Source: Thermococcus thioreducens (lineage in GTDB: Archaea > Methanobacteriota_B > Thermococci > Thermococcales > Thermococcaceae). From it: a stretch of 64,000 bases of DNA. The translations under genes and the position numbers were made by a program. Of this stretch, positions 34,824-43,333 are shown in pieces. How positions within the stretch are numbered: the stretch's first letter is position 1; every line of letters starts with the position of its first letter. The notes below the pieces were generated by a model that saw nothing but the letters and a program-made list of their open reading frames with translations, did no database searches and was not told the DNA's origin. The stretch spans positions 1,488,001 to 1,552,000 of the forward strand of contig NZ_CP015105.1 of NCBI RefSeq assembly GCF_002214545.1, in the 5' to 3' direction.

Positions 34824-35570
34824 ATGATAACATACGAACACGTTAAGCTCTTGGTTGAAATAGTTGCTTTTGTCTCTCTTACAGGGGCACTCTATCTGTT
34901 GATTGCTCTTAGGGGAGTGTTAAAGGACATTTTAGGGACTTCGACAATACGGGGGGTATACATTGGTGGGATAATTTTCTGGTTTGGGTACCTGATAAAT
35001 GTCCTCAATGATGTTCTCACGCTAAGGTTCCTTAAGATACTGGACGACATTGTGGTCGCCATAGGCATGGTTGTAATAGCATATTCAACTATTTGGGTTA
35101 AGCGACAGATAGTAACGCGTGTAAAGCCTAGAGTCGTTCTTGAGGGGGAATCCGGGCTCCAGAGTGGGGCATACCTTACCAAACCGATGCACCCTCCGGA
35201 TCTTTTGAGGCTTTTATCAGGAAAAAAATTGTTTGCAGTAACAAGAAGCCCCCAAATTTATGAGTCCCTCAATGTTCCTTACATCTGGATAACGAACATA
35301 GATCATCCAAAGGCAATCTCCCCCACGAGACTTGCTCCCCTTTTACATGCTATAGTAAAAGGTGCCGATGATAACACATTTGTCATTTTGGACGGGCTTC
35401 ATTACCTTATAGTTCAGAACGGGTTTGAAGCAACCATCAAATTCCTGGTGTCCCTTAAAGATGCCCTCTCCGAGAAGAGCGCTGGCATTTTACTGATTGT
35501 TGACCCGGAAACCTTGGAAAAGAGACACCTTGCGATACTTGAAAGGGAATTCAAGTGGATACTAAGATAA
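34824..35570 (+). CDS. membrane protein with DUF835 domain
   Basis: A 248-residue protein with three hydrophobic helices in the first ~95 residues (LLVEIVAFVSLTGALYLLIAL; VYIGGIIFWFGYLINVL; ILDDIVVAIGMVVIAYSTIW). The C-terminal DUF835 domain (LLSGKKLFAVTRSPQIYESLNVPYIWITN, FVILDGLHYLIVQNGFEATIKFL, AGILLIVDPETLEKRHL) looks like a degenerate P-loop fold and is common in Thermococcales. No enzyme motif. TATA GATATAAAC near 34792 suggests a short leader before ATG 34824 (GTG 34815 is possible). GC content is low compared with neighbours. Confidence 0.75.
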   Translation: MITYEHVKLLVEIVAFVSLTGALYLLIALRGVLKDILGTSTIRGVYIGGIIFWFGYLINVLNDVLTLRFLKILDDIVVAIGMVVIAYSTIWVKRQIVTRVKPRVVLEGESGLQSGAYLTKPMHPPDLLRLLSGKKLFAVTRSPQIYESLNVPYIWITNIDHPKAISPTRLAPLLHAIVKGADDNTFVILDGLHYLIVQNGFEATIKFLVSLKDALSEKSAGILLIVDPETLEKRHLAILEREFKWILR

Positions 35571-35645
35571 AATGATGCCATTTTAAACCAGCCCTCTGCT
35601 ACCACAAAATTTATAAAGCCTCTCCGAGCGTTATACTTTGGCAAC

Positions 35646-35733
35646 GCGGGGGTTGCCGAGCCTGGTCAAAGGCGCGGGATTGAGGGTCCCGTCCCGTAGG
35701 GGTTCCGGGGTTCAAATCCCCGCCCCCGCACCA
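35646..35733 (+). tRNA. tRNA-Leu (GAG)
   Basis: A class II tRNA with acceptor GCGGGGG/CCCCCGC, discriminator A and encoded CCA. The anticodon stem CGGGA/TCCCG encloses TTGAGGG (anticodon GAG). A long variable arm (about TCCCGTAGGGGTTCC) and T arm GGGGTTCAAATCCCC follow. TATA ATTTATAAAG lies near 35610. Confidence 0.95.
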
Positions 35734-35937
35734 GAAACGTTTCTGTCTCGAATTGTCATTTGAATCACAAAATTCTCACAGCCTTTATCGGCCGATAACA
35801 AAAAACAGTTAGATTCCCAGAACACACGTCCTAGTTAGCCTGCTATCCAGTTGGAGCCCTATACAGTTCCATTCTACTCAAAACGCCTTTTGGCTCATAA
35901 AAATTGAAATATAAAAACGGGTTGGCTCATAAGGAAG

Positions 35938-36552
35938 TTACCATCCGTATCCATACATCCTCGCCATCAGGTGCCTCTTGATTTGCCTGCCGTAGTAGTA
36001 GCCTATGGCCATTCCAACGAGGAGCCCGCCCAGGTGGGCGTAGACGTTGACGCTTGGCAGGATGCTGTTTATCAGGAAGAGCACAAAGGCGTTTATTAAC
36101 GCCCCCTGCATGTTGCCTCCGACGACGCCCGTTATGAGTATCAGCGCCCCCACTATTCCGAAGAGGGCCCCACTCGCACCGGCGCTGACCGAGTTGGCCG
36201 GTAGCAGGAGGAGCGTCAGCAGGTTTCCGGCTAAACCAGAGACGAGGTAGACCATAACGAGCCGTTTAGGCCCGAGGATTCCCTCAAGCTGTCTGCCCAT
36301 CATCAGGAGGAAGTACATATTGAAGGCTATATGGAGTAGGCCCACGTGCACGAACATCGCGCTGATGAGCTGCCACCACCAGCCGTAGTTGAGGACGGCG
36401 TAGTTCCACTGGCCGAGCCTTGCCAAGACCTCGATGCTTATGCTGAGCGGGTTTCCACTGAGTATTGACTCCAAGACGTAGACCGAGACGTTTATCAGAA
36501 AGAGGGTGAAGGTGGCCTTCCCGTAGCGGGCAAAATACTTCTCAAGACTCAT
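35938..36552 (-). CDS. rhomboid family intramembrane serine protease
   Basis: A 204-residue membrane protein with six helices. The catalytic Ser is in SAGASGALFGIVGAL and the catalytic His in VNVYAHLGGLLVGMAIGYYYG. The conserved loop WWWQLISAMFVHVGLLHIAFNMYFL carries the HxxxN-type residues of the family. Rhomboids cut within or near membrane helices; substrates here are unknown. The start codon overlaps the stop of the IMPase gene by 11 bases, so the two form an operon with the DUF63 gene. Confidence 0.93.
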   Translation of the reverse strand: MSLEKYFARYGKATFTLFLINVSVYVLESILSGNPLSISIEVLARLGQWNYAVLNYGWWWQLISAMFVHVGLLHIAFNMYFLLMMGRQLEGILGPKRLVMVYLVSGLAGNLLTLLLLPANSVSAGASGALFGIVGALILITGVVGGNMQGALINAFVLFLINSILPSVNVYAHLGGLLVGMAIGYYYGRQIKRHLMARMYGYGW

Positions 36553-37324
36553 TTTCCAGCTCCTCCAAGATCATATCAAGCAGGTAGCGGTCGTTGACGG
36601 CTATTATGTTGGTCTTGCTCGTTGCGTCAAGTCTGAGCTCCAGCTCCCTTCCGGCCTCGTCCGTGACAATCGCCCCGGCTTCCCTTGCTATGAGCACTCC
36701 CGCCGCTATGTCCGTCGTCCTGACATAGTTCCGTATGTCAAGGACGCCGTCGAGAGCTCCTTTAGCAAGGTAAGTCAGCTCAACCGCTATAGCCCCAAGA
36801 ACGCGAACCCGCTTGACCCTCTCTATCAGCCCGAGACATCTTCCGCGCGTGTAGAAGCTGAGTGCCTCCTTTCCGCGTTCGGGTTTCCTGACTCTTATGG
36901 GCTTTCCGTCCATGTAGGCGCCTTCCCCAGGCAGGGCCTCGTAAAACGTCTTTGTGACGAACTCGTATATCGCACCATAGATGGGCTTCCTTCCTTTAAA
37001 GACGGCGAAGCTGAAGGCGAATATTGGTATGCCTGCGGCGAAGTTGTACGAGCCGTCTATGGGGTCAACGATGACCGTGTAGTTGCTCCCGTTGTCTATG
37101 AAGCCTATCTCCTCGCTGACGACATTAACGCCCAGGGGCTGAAGTCTGCTAAGAACAACGTCTTCAGCCACTTTGTCAACGTATTTGGTAACGTCTCCGC
37201 TGACGTTCTCTCCTATCGCCTCCCCCGCCTTGGGAGTGCCGAAGAGGGGCATTACTTCCTTTTCAACCTCCCTCGCGGTTTCGAGGGCGACCTCGTTCCA
37301 CGGGATTTCCGTATTAATTTCCAT
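36542..37324 (-). CDS. inositol monophosphatase/fructose-1,6-bisphosphatase family enzyme
   Basis: A 260-residue Mg2+-dependent phosphatase of the IMPase/FBPase family, whose archaeal members often act on both inositol phosphate and fructose bisphosphate. Metal-site motifs are VSEEIGF, IVDPIDGSYNFAAGIP and VRTTDIAAGVLIAREAGAIVTD, holding the Glu and Asp ligands. Thermococcales also use a different (type V) FBPase for gluconeogenesis, so an inositol or stress-solute role is plausible. ATG 37324 has GGTGG upstream. It lies one base after the DUF63 gene. Confidence 0.92.
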   Translation of the reverse strand: MEINTEIPWNEVALETAREVEKEVMPLFGTPKAGEAIGENVSGDVTKYVDKVAEDVVLSRLQPLGVNVVSEEIGFIDNGSNYTVIVDPIDGSYNFAAGIPIFAFSFAVFKGRKPIYGAIYEFVTKTFYEALPGEGAYMDGKPIRVRKPERGKEALSFYTRGRCLGLIERVKRVRVLGAIAVELTYLAKGALDGVLDIRNYVRTTDIAAGVLIAREAGAIVTDEAGRELELRLDATSKTNIIAVNDRYLLDMILEELENES

Positions 37325-37325
37325 A

Positions 37326-38138
37326 CTAACCACCCATCAGCATTATCAGCAGGTTCCTCATTCCCGGCCCGAATCCGAGGATGAACATCGTGAGCTTCAC
37401 AAAGTTTATCAGATCCGGATCCTCGTCCTTCATCCACCTGTCCAGTATCCACACGATAGGCAGCAGTATCAGAAACTTCTCGGGGTATATAACCGCCGGC
37501 GTCCCGAAGGCATCCATAAGCCACCTTGCGAGGACGTGCTGCTCCCAGAAGCCAAGGAACTGGATTCCTACAAATGTGGTTGTAGCGTCGTAGAAGTGGG
37601 TGTAAAAGAGGAGCGAGTTGTCCCTAACAAGGGCGAGCTTCTTCGAGACGAACCATATAAAGCCTTCTGCTATTATCAGCGCCGGAATGAAGTACTTGAA
37701 GACCTCCGTGTTGAAGTTAACCTTCCCCAGGTTTATTACCAGAACGAAGACCAGTCCACCGAGCAGAACCCAGCCGAAGTCCCGATAGAGAGGATAAAAC
37801 CTCTCTTCCGGCCCGACGTGCCTCCAGACGACGTAGAGAGAGGCTATCGCAAAGGCCGCTATGACGAAGTAGCCGCCGGGACTGACGGTCAGGTAAGTCC
37901 TCGGGAGGATTCCAACGTCGGTCATGCTCCTCATCAGCGGGCCGAGGATTATATACGGAATGAGCGCGCTGAAGAACCTCTCGTCAACCTTTATCCCCAT
38001 CCGCTTGAGCATGCGGTAGAGGATTATCACAGCTACGCCCAGAATTACAGCGTAGACAACCGTGTTCACGGGGTTGTAACCCTGGTTTTCCTGTATTGGT
38101 CTGATGAAGTACTCGTAAAAGAACTCGTAGAGCCCCAT
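37326..38138 (-). CDS. DUF63 family membrane protein
   Basis: A 270-residue archaeal integral membrane protein with seven to eight helices. DUF63 landmarks include the DERFFSALIPYIILGPLMRSMTD region, a proline-rich turn after ILPRTYLTVSPGGYF, and the His/Asp-containing FYTHFYDATTTFVGIQFLGFWEQH near residue 180. The function is not known. ATG 38138 has GGTGG four bases before it and is preferred over a start at 38186. First gene of an operon with the IMPase and rhomboid genes; divergent from egsA. Confidence 0.85.
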   Translation of the reverse strand: MGLYEFFYEYFIRPIQENQGYNPVNTVVYAVILGVAVIILYRMLKRMGIKVDERFFSALIPYIILGPLMRSMTDVGILPRTYLTVSPGGYFVIAAFAIASLYVVWRHVGPEERFYPLYRDFGWVLLGGLVFVLVINLGKVNFNTEVFKYFIPALIIAEGFIWFVSKKLALVRDNSLLFYTHFYDATTTFVGIQFLGFWEQHVLARWLMDAFGTPAVIYPEKFLILLPIVWILDRWMKDEDPDLINFVKLTMFILGFGPGMRNLLIMLMGG

Positions 38139-38212
38139 TCGACCACCATAGACCGTTGTTCCGATAGCCTTAAAGCTTTTCCCCACCCATATCTATCAGG
38201 ACGGTGGTTGAG

Positions 38213-39253
38213 ATGCATCTGATGCAACTGCCCAGAGAGGTGTTGCTGGGCGAAAATCTGAAGGGAGAGGCCGTCAACGTCGCGAAGAGGCTTGGCCTGG
38301 GCGAGAGAGCCCTGGTTCTCTACGGACCTAGGACAAAAGAGATAGCCGGAAAGGACATCGAGAAGAGCCTCAGGGAGTCGTTCGAGGTGAGCGCGCTGGT
38401 AATCCGGGAGGCCAGCATGGAGGAGGTTGGGAGAACCCTTGCTAAAATTGAGGACGATAACACTGACTGGCTCATAGCCGTTGGCGGCGGAAGTATAATC
38501 GACGTCGCCAAGCTTGCCTCGTTCAAGGCAGGAGTTCCCTTCATAAGCTTTCCCACCACAGCTTCCCACGACGGCATAGCGAGCGCAAATGCATCCATCA
38601 AAGACCTTGGAACCAAAACATCGGTCAAGGCCGTGCCGCCGGTGGCGGTCATAGCCGACGTCAGGGTTATCAAAACCGCCCCCTACCGCTACCTGGCCGC
38701 TGGTGTTGGCGACATGATAAGCAACCTGACGGCAGTGAAGGACTGGCAGCTGGCCCACAGGATAAAGGGCGAGTACTACAGCGAGTACGCGGCCTCGCTG
38801 TCCCTAATGAGCGCCAAGATGGTTATAAAGAACGCGGACATAATACGTCTCGGCAACGAGGAGAGCGTGAGAAAGGTTGTTAAGGGCCTCATCTCCTGCG
38901 GTGTGGCCATGAGCATAGCTGGCTCTTCGAGGCCAGCCAGCGGTGCGGAGCACCTCTTCAGCCACGCGCTCGATGCCATAGCGCCGAAGCCTGCCCTTCA
39001 CGGCGAGCAGGTCGGCGTTGGGGCCATAATAATGGCCTACCTCCACGGCCTCCGGTGGGAAAAAATTAGGGAAACCTTAAAGAAGGTCGGGGCGCCAACT
39101 AACGCATACGAGCTTGGGATCGACCCGGAGTATATAATTGAGGCGTTAACGATTGCCCACACGATACGGCCCGAGAGGTACACAATCCTCGGAAAGGACG
39201 GCCTCACGCGAGAAGCCGCCGAAAAGGCCGCTAAAATCACAGGGGTCATCTGA
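38213..39253 (+). CDS. egsA: sn-glycerol-1-phosphate dehydrogenase
   Basis: Reduces dihydroxyacetone phosphate to sn-glycerol 1-phosphate with NAD(P)H, the step that sets the stereochemistry of archaeal lipids. The 346-residue protein has the nucleotide loop VGGGSIIDVAKLASF, the FPTTASHDGIASANASI region, the metal Asp of AAGVGDMISNLTA, and metal His residues in SGAEHLFSHALD and PALHGEQVGVG, as in the glycerol-dehydrogenase-like family. ATG 38213 has GGTGG five bases upstream. GGGP synthase, the next enzyme of the route, is encoded at 54285. Confidence 0.95.
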   Translation: MHLMQLPREVLLGENLKGEAVNVAKRLGLGERALVLYGPRTKEIAGKDIEKSLRESFEVSALVIREASMEEVGRTLAKIEDDNTDWLIAVGGGSIIDVAKLASFKAGVPFISFPTTASHDGIASANASIKDLGTKTSVKAVPPVAVIADVRVIKTAPYRYLAAGVGDMISNLTAVKDWQLAHRIKGEYYSEYAASLSLMSAKMVIKNADIIRLGNEESVRKVVKGLISCGVAMSIAGSSRPASGAEHLFSHALDAIAPKPALHGEQVGVGAIIMAYLHGLRWEKIRETLKKVGAPTNAYELGIDPEYIIEALTIAHTIRPERYTILGKDGLTREAAEKAAKITGVI

Positions 39254-39283
39254 AGATCATCACTCACTACGGAGGTGTTTGGA

Positions 39284-39718
39284 ATGGCAATAATCACGTT
39301 AGTTGGGGAAAAGCTGGCAAGACCAGGGGTTGAATTCATATATTACGGCCCGGCAGAACCGTGCAAAACGTGCAAATTAGCTGGAGTCTGCGTTGGAAAC
39401 CTCGAACCCGGCAGGAGGTATAAAATTCTCAGGGTAAGGAGCATGCCCTCACACTCCTGCCCCCTCCATGAGGGAAAGGTGAGGGTCGTCGAGGTCGTCG
39501 AGCCGAGCATCGAGGTTGCCGTAGAGCCAAGACTGGCAATAGCAGGCTCGGTGATAAAGCTCCACCTCGCGGACTGTAGCGACAAGGAAAAGGCGGATTT
39601 GTTCAGGCCGGAGGGCCTCTTCGACGGCGACAGCGTCAAAATAATAGAGGTACTCGACGACGTTGAGTGTGACGGTAAGACATACAAAGTCGTCAAGGTC
39701 ATGCGCAAGAAGGACTGA
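39284..39718 (+). CDS. UPF0179 family protein
   Basis: A 144-residue archaeal protein of UPF0179. The N-terminal half has a Cys cluster, [18 protein letters not shown] and [11 protein letters not shown], of the kind that binds zinc or an Fe-S cluster. The C-terminal half is beta-rich and includes [18 protein letters not shown]. No known function. ATG 39284 is preceded by GGAGGTG at good spacing. It follows egsA by 30 bases and may be co-transcribed. Confidence 0.85.
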   Translation: MAIITLVGEKLARPGVEFIYYGPAEPCKTCKLAGVCVGNLEPGRRYKILRVRSMPSHSCPLHEGKVRVVEVVEPSIEVAVEPRLAIAGSVIKLHLADCSDKEKADLFRPEGLFDGDSVKIIEVLDDVECDGKTYKVVKVMRKKD

Positions 39719-39720
39719 CC

Positions 39721-40722
39721 TCATTCTTTTTCCACTTTTGTGAAGGCAATTAGCTCTTCTCCTCCCGTGTTGATCTTGTAGGCATGTATCTTTCCGTCAA
39801 GGAAGTCCCTGATTGCCATCAGGATCTTTTCGCGCCTGATCAGAAGCTCCCGGGCTTCGTCAACACTCACCGCCTCAAACCTCAGCCTCTCCCCCGGCCG
39901 GCTCTGTGCAACGGTGGGAAGGTCTGCCGTTGCAACGACGGCTATCTTGGCGTAGCCACCGGTCGTCTGGGCGTCGCGCATCATGACTATCGGCTTTCCG
40001 CTGGCCGGTACTTGGACCGTTCCAGGTAGCAGGGGCTCCGTAACGATGTCCGCGCCCCTCTCGGAGTGTTCTATGGCCTTTCCATCGAGGCGGTAGCCCA
40101 TCCTGTCGGACTCGGGAGTTACGGTATAGGACTCGCTCAGGAAGGTCTCTATCCCCTCTTCGGTGAAGTGGTCGAGGCCGGGGCCGAGGACGACGCGGAC
40201 GGTCTTTTCCTTGGCGGAATAATCCGGCCTCAGCTCAGGAGGGAGGTACCTCCCATCCTTCCCTGTTAGTACCGCGTAGCCAAGGTTCAGCTTATCGCCA
40301 GCCTCCAGGGACTTTCCGAGATTCGCCTTCGGATAGGTCGAACAGCTCCCGAGGAGTGGCTTGCACTTTATCCCGCCGGCGAAGGCTATGTATCCGTAAA
40401 GTCCGCTCTTAAGCGTGCCGACCTCAAGGACATCTCCCCTCTTTGCCCAGTGGCTCGTCCACGGCTCAACAGGCACACCGTTGAGCTTCACCCCAACGTC
40501 GCCCGCAACCGCAAAGACTGCCGAGGCATTGAATCTAACCGTTGGGCCGGCCAGAAGGAACTCAAGGAGCGGAGCATCACCGGGGTTTCCGACGAGGTAG
40601 TTCGCCATCCTCGCGGAGTAATCGTCCATGAAGCCGGAAACCGGAACGCCGAGCTTTCGGTAGCCTCTCCTGCCTGAGTCCTGGACGGTTAGAAGCGAGG
40701 GCACTTTTAGGAGCTCAATCAT
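39721..40722 (-). CDS. pxpC: 5-oxoprolinase subunit C (biotin-dependent carboxylase-like, KipA type)
   Basis: A 333-residue subunit of the PxpABC complex, which hydrolyses 5-oxoproline (pyroglutamate) to glutamate with ATP. The start SLLTVQDSGRRGYRKLGVPVSGFMDDYSARMANYLVGN and the later YTVTPESDRMGYRLDG and DAQTTGGYAKIAVVATAD are typical of the family. Pyroglutamate forms spontaneously from glutamine at high temperature, so the enzyme has an evident use in a hyperthermophile. ATG 40722 has GGTGA upstream and overlaps pxpB by eight bases. Confidence 0.92.
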   Translation of the reverse strand: MIELLKVPSLLTVQDSGRRGYRKLGVPVSGFMDDYSARMANYLVGNPGDAPLLEFLLAGPTVRFNASAVFAVAGDVGVKLNGVPVEPWTSHWAKRGDVLEVGTLKSGLYGYIAFAGGIKCKPLLGSCSTYPKANLGKSLEAGDKLNLGYAVLTGKDGRYLPPELRPDYSAKEKTVRVVLGPGLDHFTEEGIETFLSESYTVTPESDRMGYRLDGKAIEHSERGADIVTEPLLPGTVQVPASGKPIVMMRDAQTTGGYAKIAVVATADLPTVAQSRPGERLRFEAVSVDEARELLIRREKILMAIRDFLDGKIHAYKINTGGEELIAFTKVEKE

Positions 40723-41404
40723 TCCTTTCACCCCATTCACGCTCGTAGAGCTCCCTGAATTCATCTTCGTCTACTGGGACGAACCTCACCCTGTCCCCCG
40801 GCCGGAGAAGGGTTGGCGGCTCTTTCGATGGATCGAAGAGTCTGAGCGGAGTTCTCCCAATGAGCCTCCATCCACCGGGGCTTTCGAGGGGGTAGATGCC
40901 GGTCTGTTTCCCAGCTATCCCCACCGAGCCGGCAGGAACCTTTATCCTGGGCCTCTCAAGACGTGGCGTCGCTATGCGCTCGTCCATACCGCCGAGGTAG
41001 GCGAAGCCCGGCAGGAAGCCGAGGAAGTAGACGCGGTAGACCGGCCTGCTGTGGATTTCGATGATGTCATCAACCGTGAGGCCGTTGTGCTCTGCCACGA
41101 ACTCGATATCCGGGCCGTATTTGCCACCATAAACGACGGGAACCTCGACGAGTCTGCCTTCAAAGCTCTCAATCCCCGCGTCCAGGAAACTTTTCACTGC
41201 ATCTTCGACCTGGGTGTAGCTGGTTTTAATGGGGTCGTAGACCACCAAGAGGGAGGAGTAGGCCGGCACCACCTCCATGAGCCACTCAAAGCCCGCTTTC
41301 TCTATCGCCTTCGCGAGAGAATGTATTCTATCGTTCACTTCCTCGTATATAACCTCCCCGAAGGAAACCAAGAGAGCGGAATCACCGAGGGGTTTGAATT
41401 TCAT
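40715..41404 (-). CDS. pxpB: 5-oxoprolinase subunit B (KipI type)
   Basis: A 229-residue cyclophilin-like subunit of PxpABC. Landmarks are KFKPLGDSALLVSFG, the middle EIHSRPVYRVYFLGFLPGFAYLGGMDERIATPRLERPRIKVPAGSVGIAGKQTGIYP in three conserved blocks, and GWRLIGRTPLRLFDPSKEPP. GGTGA stands four bases before ATG 41404. It is separated from pxpA by a toxin-antitoxin pair but remains on the same strand, five bases after the toxin stop. Confidence 0.92.
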   Translation of the reverse strand: MKFKPLGDSALLVSFGEVIYEEVNDRIHSLAKAIEKAGFEWLMEVVPAYSSLLVVYDPIKTSYTQVEDAVKSFLDAGIESFEGRLVEVPVVYGGKYGPDIEFVAEHNGLTVDDIIEIHSRPVYRVYFLGFLPGFAYLGGMDERIATPRLERPRIKVPAGSVGIAGKQTGIYPLESPGGWRLIGRTPLRLFDPSKEPPTLLRPGDRVRFVPVDEDEFRELYEREWGERND

Positions 41405-41408
41405 GGTC

Positions 41409-41786
41409 TCACCGATAGGGAGGTTTCAGAATAGATAGCCCCTCAACCCTTTCGAAGTGCCTGATATTGCCCGTAACAACAGTCAGGCCATGAACTATTG
41501 CGGTTGCAGAGATTACCGCGTCGCCAAGATGGAGCCCATAATCCCTACGGATTTCCCCGGCGAGGATTGCTATCTCTGAATCAACTGGAATCACCTCAAA
41601 GTGTCTGAGGAGTTTGAGGACTTTTTCCCTCTTAACGGGGTCCTTGGTGTCCCTACCCGAGAAGAGCTCGGAGATGGTTATCACAGAGACAGCAAGGCCT
41701 TCTCCGGCCAGTTCGGTCAGGTACAGCTTTGCCTCTTTTACACCCCTCAGAACGTCTATCAGAACGTCAGTGTCCACTAGATACAT
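41409..41786 (-). CDS. VapC-like PIN domain toxin
   Basis: A 125-residue PIN ribonuclease. Catalytic acids are seen in YLVDTDVLIDVLRG, the Glu of VITISELFSGR, and the Asp pair of LHLGDAVISATAIVHGLTVVTGN. Such toxins cut tRNA or rRNA when not held by their antitoxin. The start overlaps the end of the antitoxin gene by 20 bases; ATG 41786 begins MYLVDTDVLID, the usual family start. The gene lies inside the 5-oxoprolinase cluster. Confidence 0.88.
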   Translation of the reverse strand: MYLVDTDVLIDVLRGVKEAKLYLTELAGEGLAVSVITISELFSGRDTKDPVKREKVLKLLRHFEVIPVDSEIAILAGEIRRDYGLHLGDAVISATAIVHGLTVVTGNIRHFERVEGLSILKPPYR

Positions 41787-41970
41787 CCCTGTCCCACTCC
41801 TCGCGCAGTTTTCTGACATTTACATCCTCTTCGAAGATTCCAAAGGCGTTTTCAAGGTCTCTTATGAACTCGTCTATCACGATGAGCTTCACACGTCTTT
41901 TCTCGGGGATGTTGGGCTTTTTGGTTGGCTTGAAAACGCCGTTTTCATAGACCGCCTCAATAACCTCCAT
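41767..41970 (-). CDS. DUF104 (AF2212-like) antitoxin
   Basis: A 67-residue antitoxin. The first half, MEVIEAVYENGVFKPTKKPNIPEKRRVKLIVID, is the DUF104 beta-barrel-like DNA-binding part, and the acidic C-terminal helix should wrap the PIN toxin. ATG 41970 has GGTGG upstream. A TATA box (TTTATAC near 42006, minus strand) lies between pxpA and this gene, so the pair has its own promoter. Confidence 0.85.
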   Translation of the reverse strand: MEVIEAVYENGVFKPTKKPNIPEKRRVKLIVIDEFIRDLENAFGIFEEDVNVRKLREEWDRDVSSGH

Positions 41971-42011
41971 TTCTCCCACCAAATACTCTTGCGTGCTTCC
42001 CATGTATAAAC

Positions 42012-42779
42012 CTAACGAACTATCTCTTTCATCGGCACTACCCTAACGCCCTCTTCCTCAAGGACTCTTCTTATGTGGGCCGCAATTTCGACCGCTTTAG
42101 GATTGTCGCCGTGGACGCAGATGGTATCGGCTTTTAACTCGACCCACTCGCCGTTTATCGCCCTAACGCCACCATCCTTGACCATCGAGATAACGCGCTC
42201 GGCTATCTCATCTCTGTCGTGAATTACTGCCCCGGGTTTCGAGCGCGGGACGAGTGTTCCGTCCAGGTTGTATGCCCTGTCGGCGAAGACCTCGTGGGCT
42301 ACCCTAACCCCCATCTCCTCCGCTATTTCAGCCGGCCTTGAGCCGGAGAGGGCCACGAAGATAAGCCCCCTATCGAAATCCGCTATCCCCCCGATGACGG
42401 CCCTCGCGAGTTCCTCCTCTCTAACCATGGCGTTGTAGAGCGCCCCGTGCGGCTTGACGTGCTGGAGCTCGATTCCTTCCGCCCTTGTAAACGCATAGAG
42501 CGCACCTATCTGGTAGAGGATGTAATTGCGAGCCTCCTCCGGAGTGAGCTTCATATACCTCCTGCCGAAGCCGAGAAGATCCGGATAGCCAGGGTGGGCA
42601 CCAACCGCGACGCCCTTCTCCTTCGCGAGCTTCAAGGTTTTCCTCATGACCAGCGGGTCGCCGGCGTGCCAGCCGGTAGCTACGTTGGCGCTCGTGATGT
42701 AGTTCATGACTTCCTCATCTAGGCCTAACCTGTACCTCCCGAAGCTCTCTCCGAGGTCAGAGTTCAGGTCAACCCTCAT
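42012..42779 (-). CDS. pxpA: 5-oxoprolinase subunit A (LamB/YcsF family)
   Basis: A 255-residue TIM-barrel-like subunit of PxpABC. Family motifs are [90 protein letters not shown] and [15 protein letters not shown]. They hold the His, Asp and Arg residues of the presumed active site. ATG 42779 has GGTGG upstream and is preferred to ATG 42797. First gene of the cluster on this strand. Confidence 0.93.
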   Translation of the reverse strand: MRVDLNSDLGESFGRYRLGLDEEVMNYITSANVATGWHAGDPLVMRKTLKLAKEKGVAVGAHPGYPDLLGFGRRYMKLTPEEARNYILYQIGALYAFTRAEGIELQHVKPHGALYNAMVREEELARAVIGGIADFDRGLIFVALSGSRPAEIAEEMGVRVAHEVFADRAYNLDGTLVPRSKPGAVIHDRDEIAERVISMVKDGGVRAINGEWVELKADTICVHGDNPKAVEIAAHIRRVLEEEGVRVVPMKEIVR

Positions 42780-42838
42780 CCGCACCACCAGCTTCATTTC
42801 GACGGAAATCTAAAAAAGGGTTTCTCCGAGTTTAGGTC

Positions 42839-43333
42839 ATGAAGGTTCAGGTCATCGATGCGGCGGTCTTCATTCAGGGGTTCGATGTGGAGGGCGTTAC
42901 GACGCCTAAGGTCGTCGATGAGGTGAAAGACCCGGAGTCGAGGCTTTTTCTGGAGGGATTGATAAGCGCGGGAAAGGTTAGGGTTTTCCAGCCATCGAGG
43001 GAGAGCATTGAAGCCGTGATGGGAGCGGCGAGAAAGACGGGCGAGTTAAACGAACTCAGCGAGGCCGACGTTGAGGTTCTTGCCCTGGCATACGAGCTTA
43101 AAGGAGTTCTCTTCACCGACGACTACAACCTGCAGAACATAGCGAAGACCTTAGGAATCGAGTTCAGAACCCTCAAGAGGGGAATTAAGCGGGTAATCCG
43201 CTGGAACTACGTCTGCATCGGCTGTGGGAAGCGTTTCTCAGAGATGCCGCCGGGGGGTGTCTGCCCGGACTGCGGAAGCCCGGTGAGGCTGATACCTAAG
43301 AGAAAACGAAAAAAGAAAACAAGAAAAAGTTAG
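42839..43333 (+). CDS. nob1: rRNA maturation endonuclease Nob1
   Basis: Cuts the 3' end of pre-16S rRNA during small-subunit maturation. The 164-residue protein has a PIN domain with Asp7 ([11 protein letters not shown]), an acidic residue in VVDEVKD and the Asp pair of [14 protein letters not shown] zinc ribbon follows with Cys126, Cys129, Cys142 and Cys145 ([13 protein letters not shown]), and a basic tail. This order is that of Nob1 rather than VapC toxins. It overlaps the convergent gene by four bases. Confidence 0.92.
   Translation: MKVQVIDAAVFIQGFDVEGVTTPKVVDEVKDPESRLFLEGLISAGKVRVFQPSRESIEAVMGAARKTGELNELSEADVEVLALAYELKGVLFTDDYNLQNIAKTLGIEFRTLKRGIKRVIRWNYVCIGCGKRFSEMPPGGVCPDCGSPVRLIPKRKRKKKTRKS

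Noticed and set aside
35785-35798. Perfect palindrome TTATCGGCCGATAA after tRNA-Leu; possible dif or attachment site
   Set aside because: The central TCGGCC recalls archaeal dif as I remember it, but the flanking arms do not match a XerA site. There is no integrase or tRNA-end repeat nearby.
36542-37324. A glycolytic/gluconeogenic motif before the IMPase/FBPase gene
   Set aside because: No TATCAC-N5-GTGATA sequence is seen upstream.
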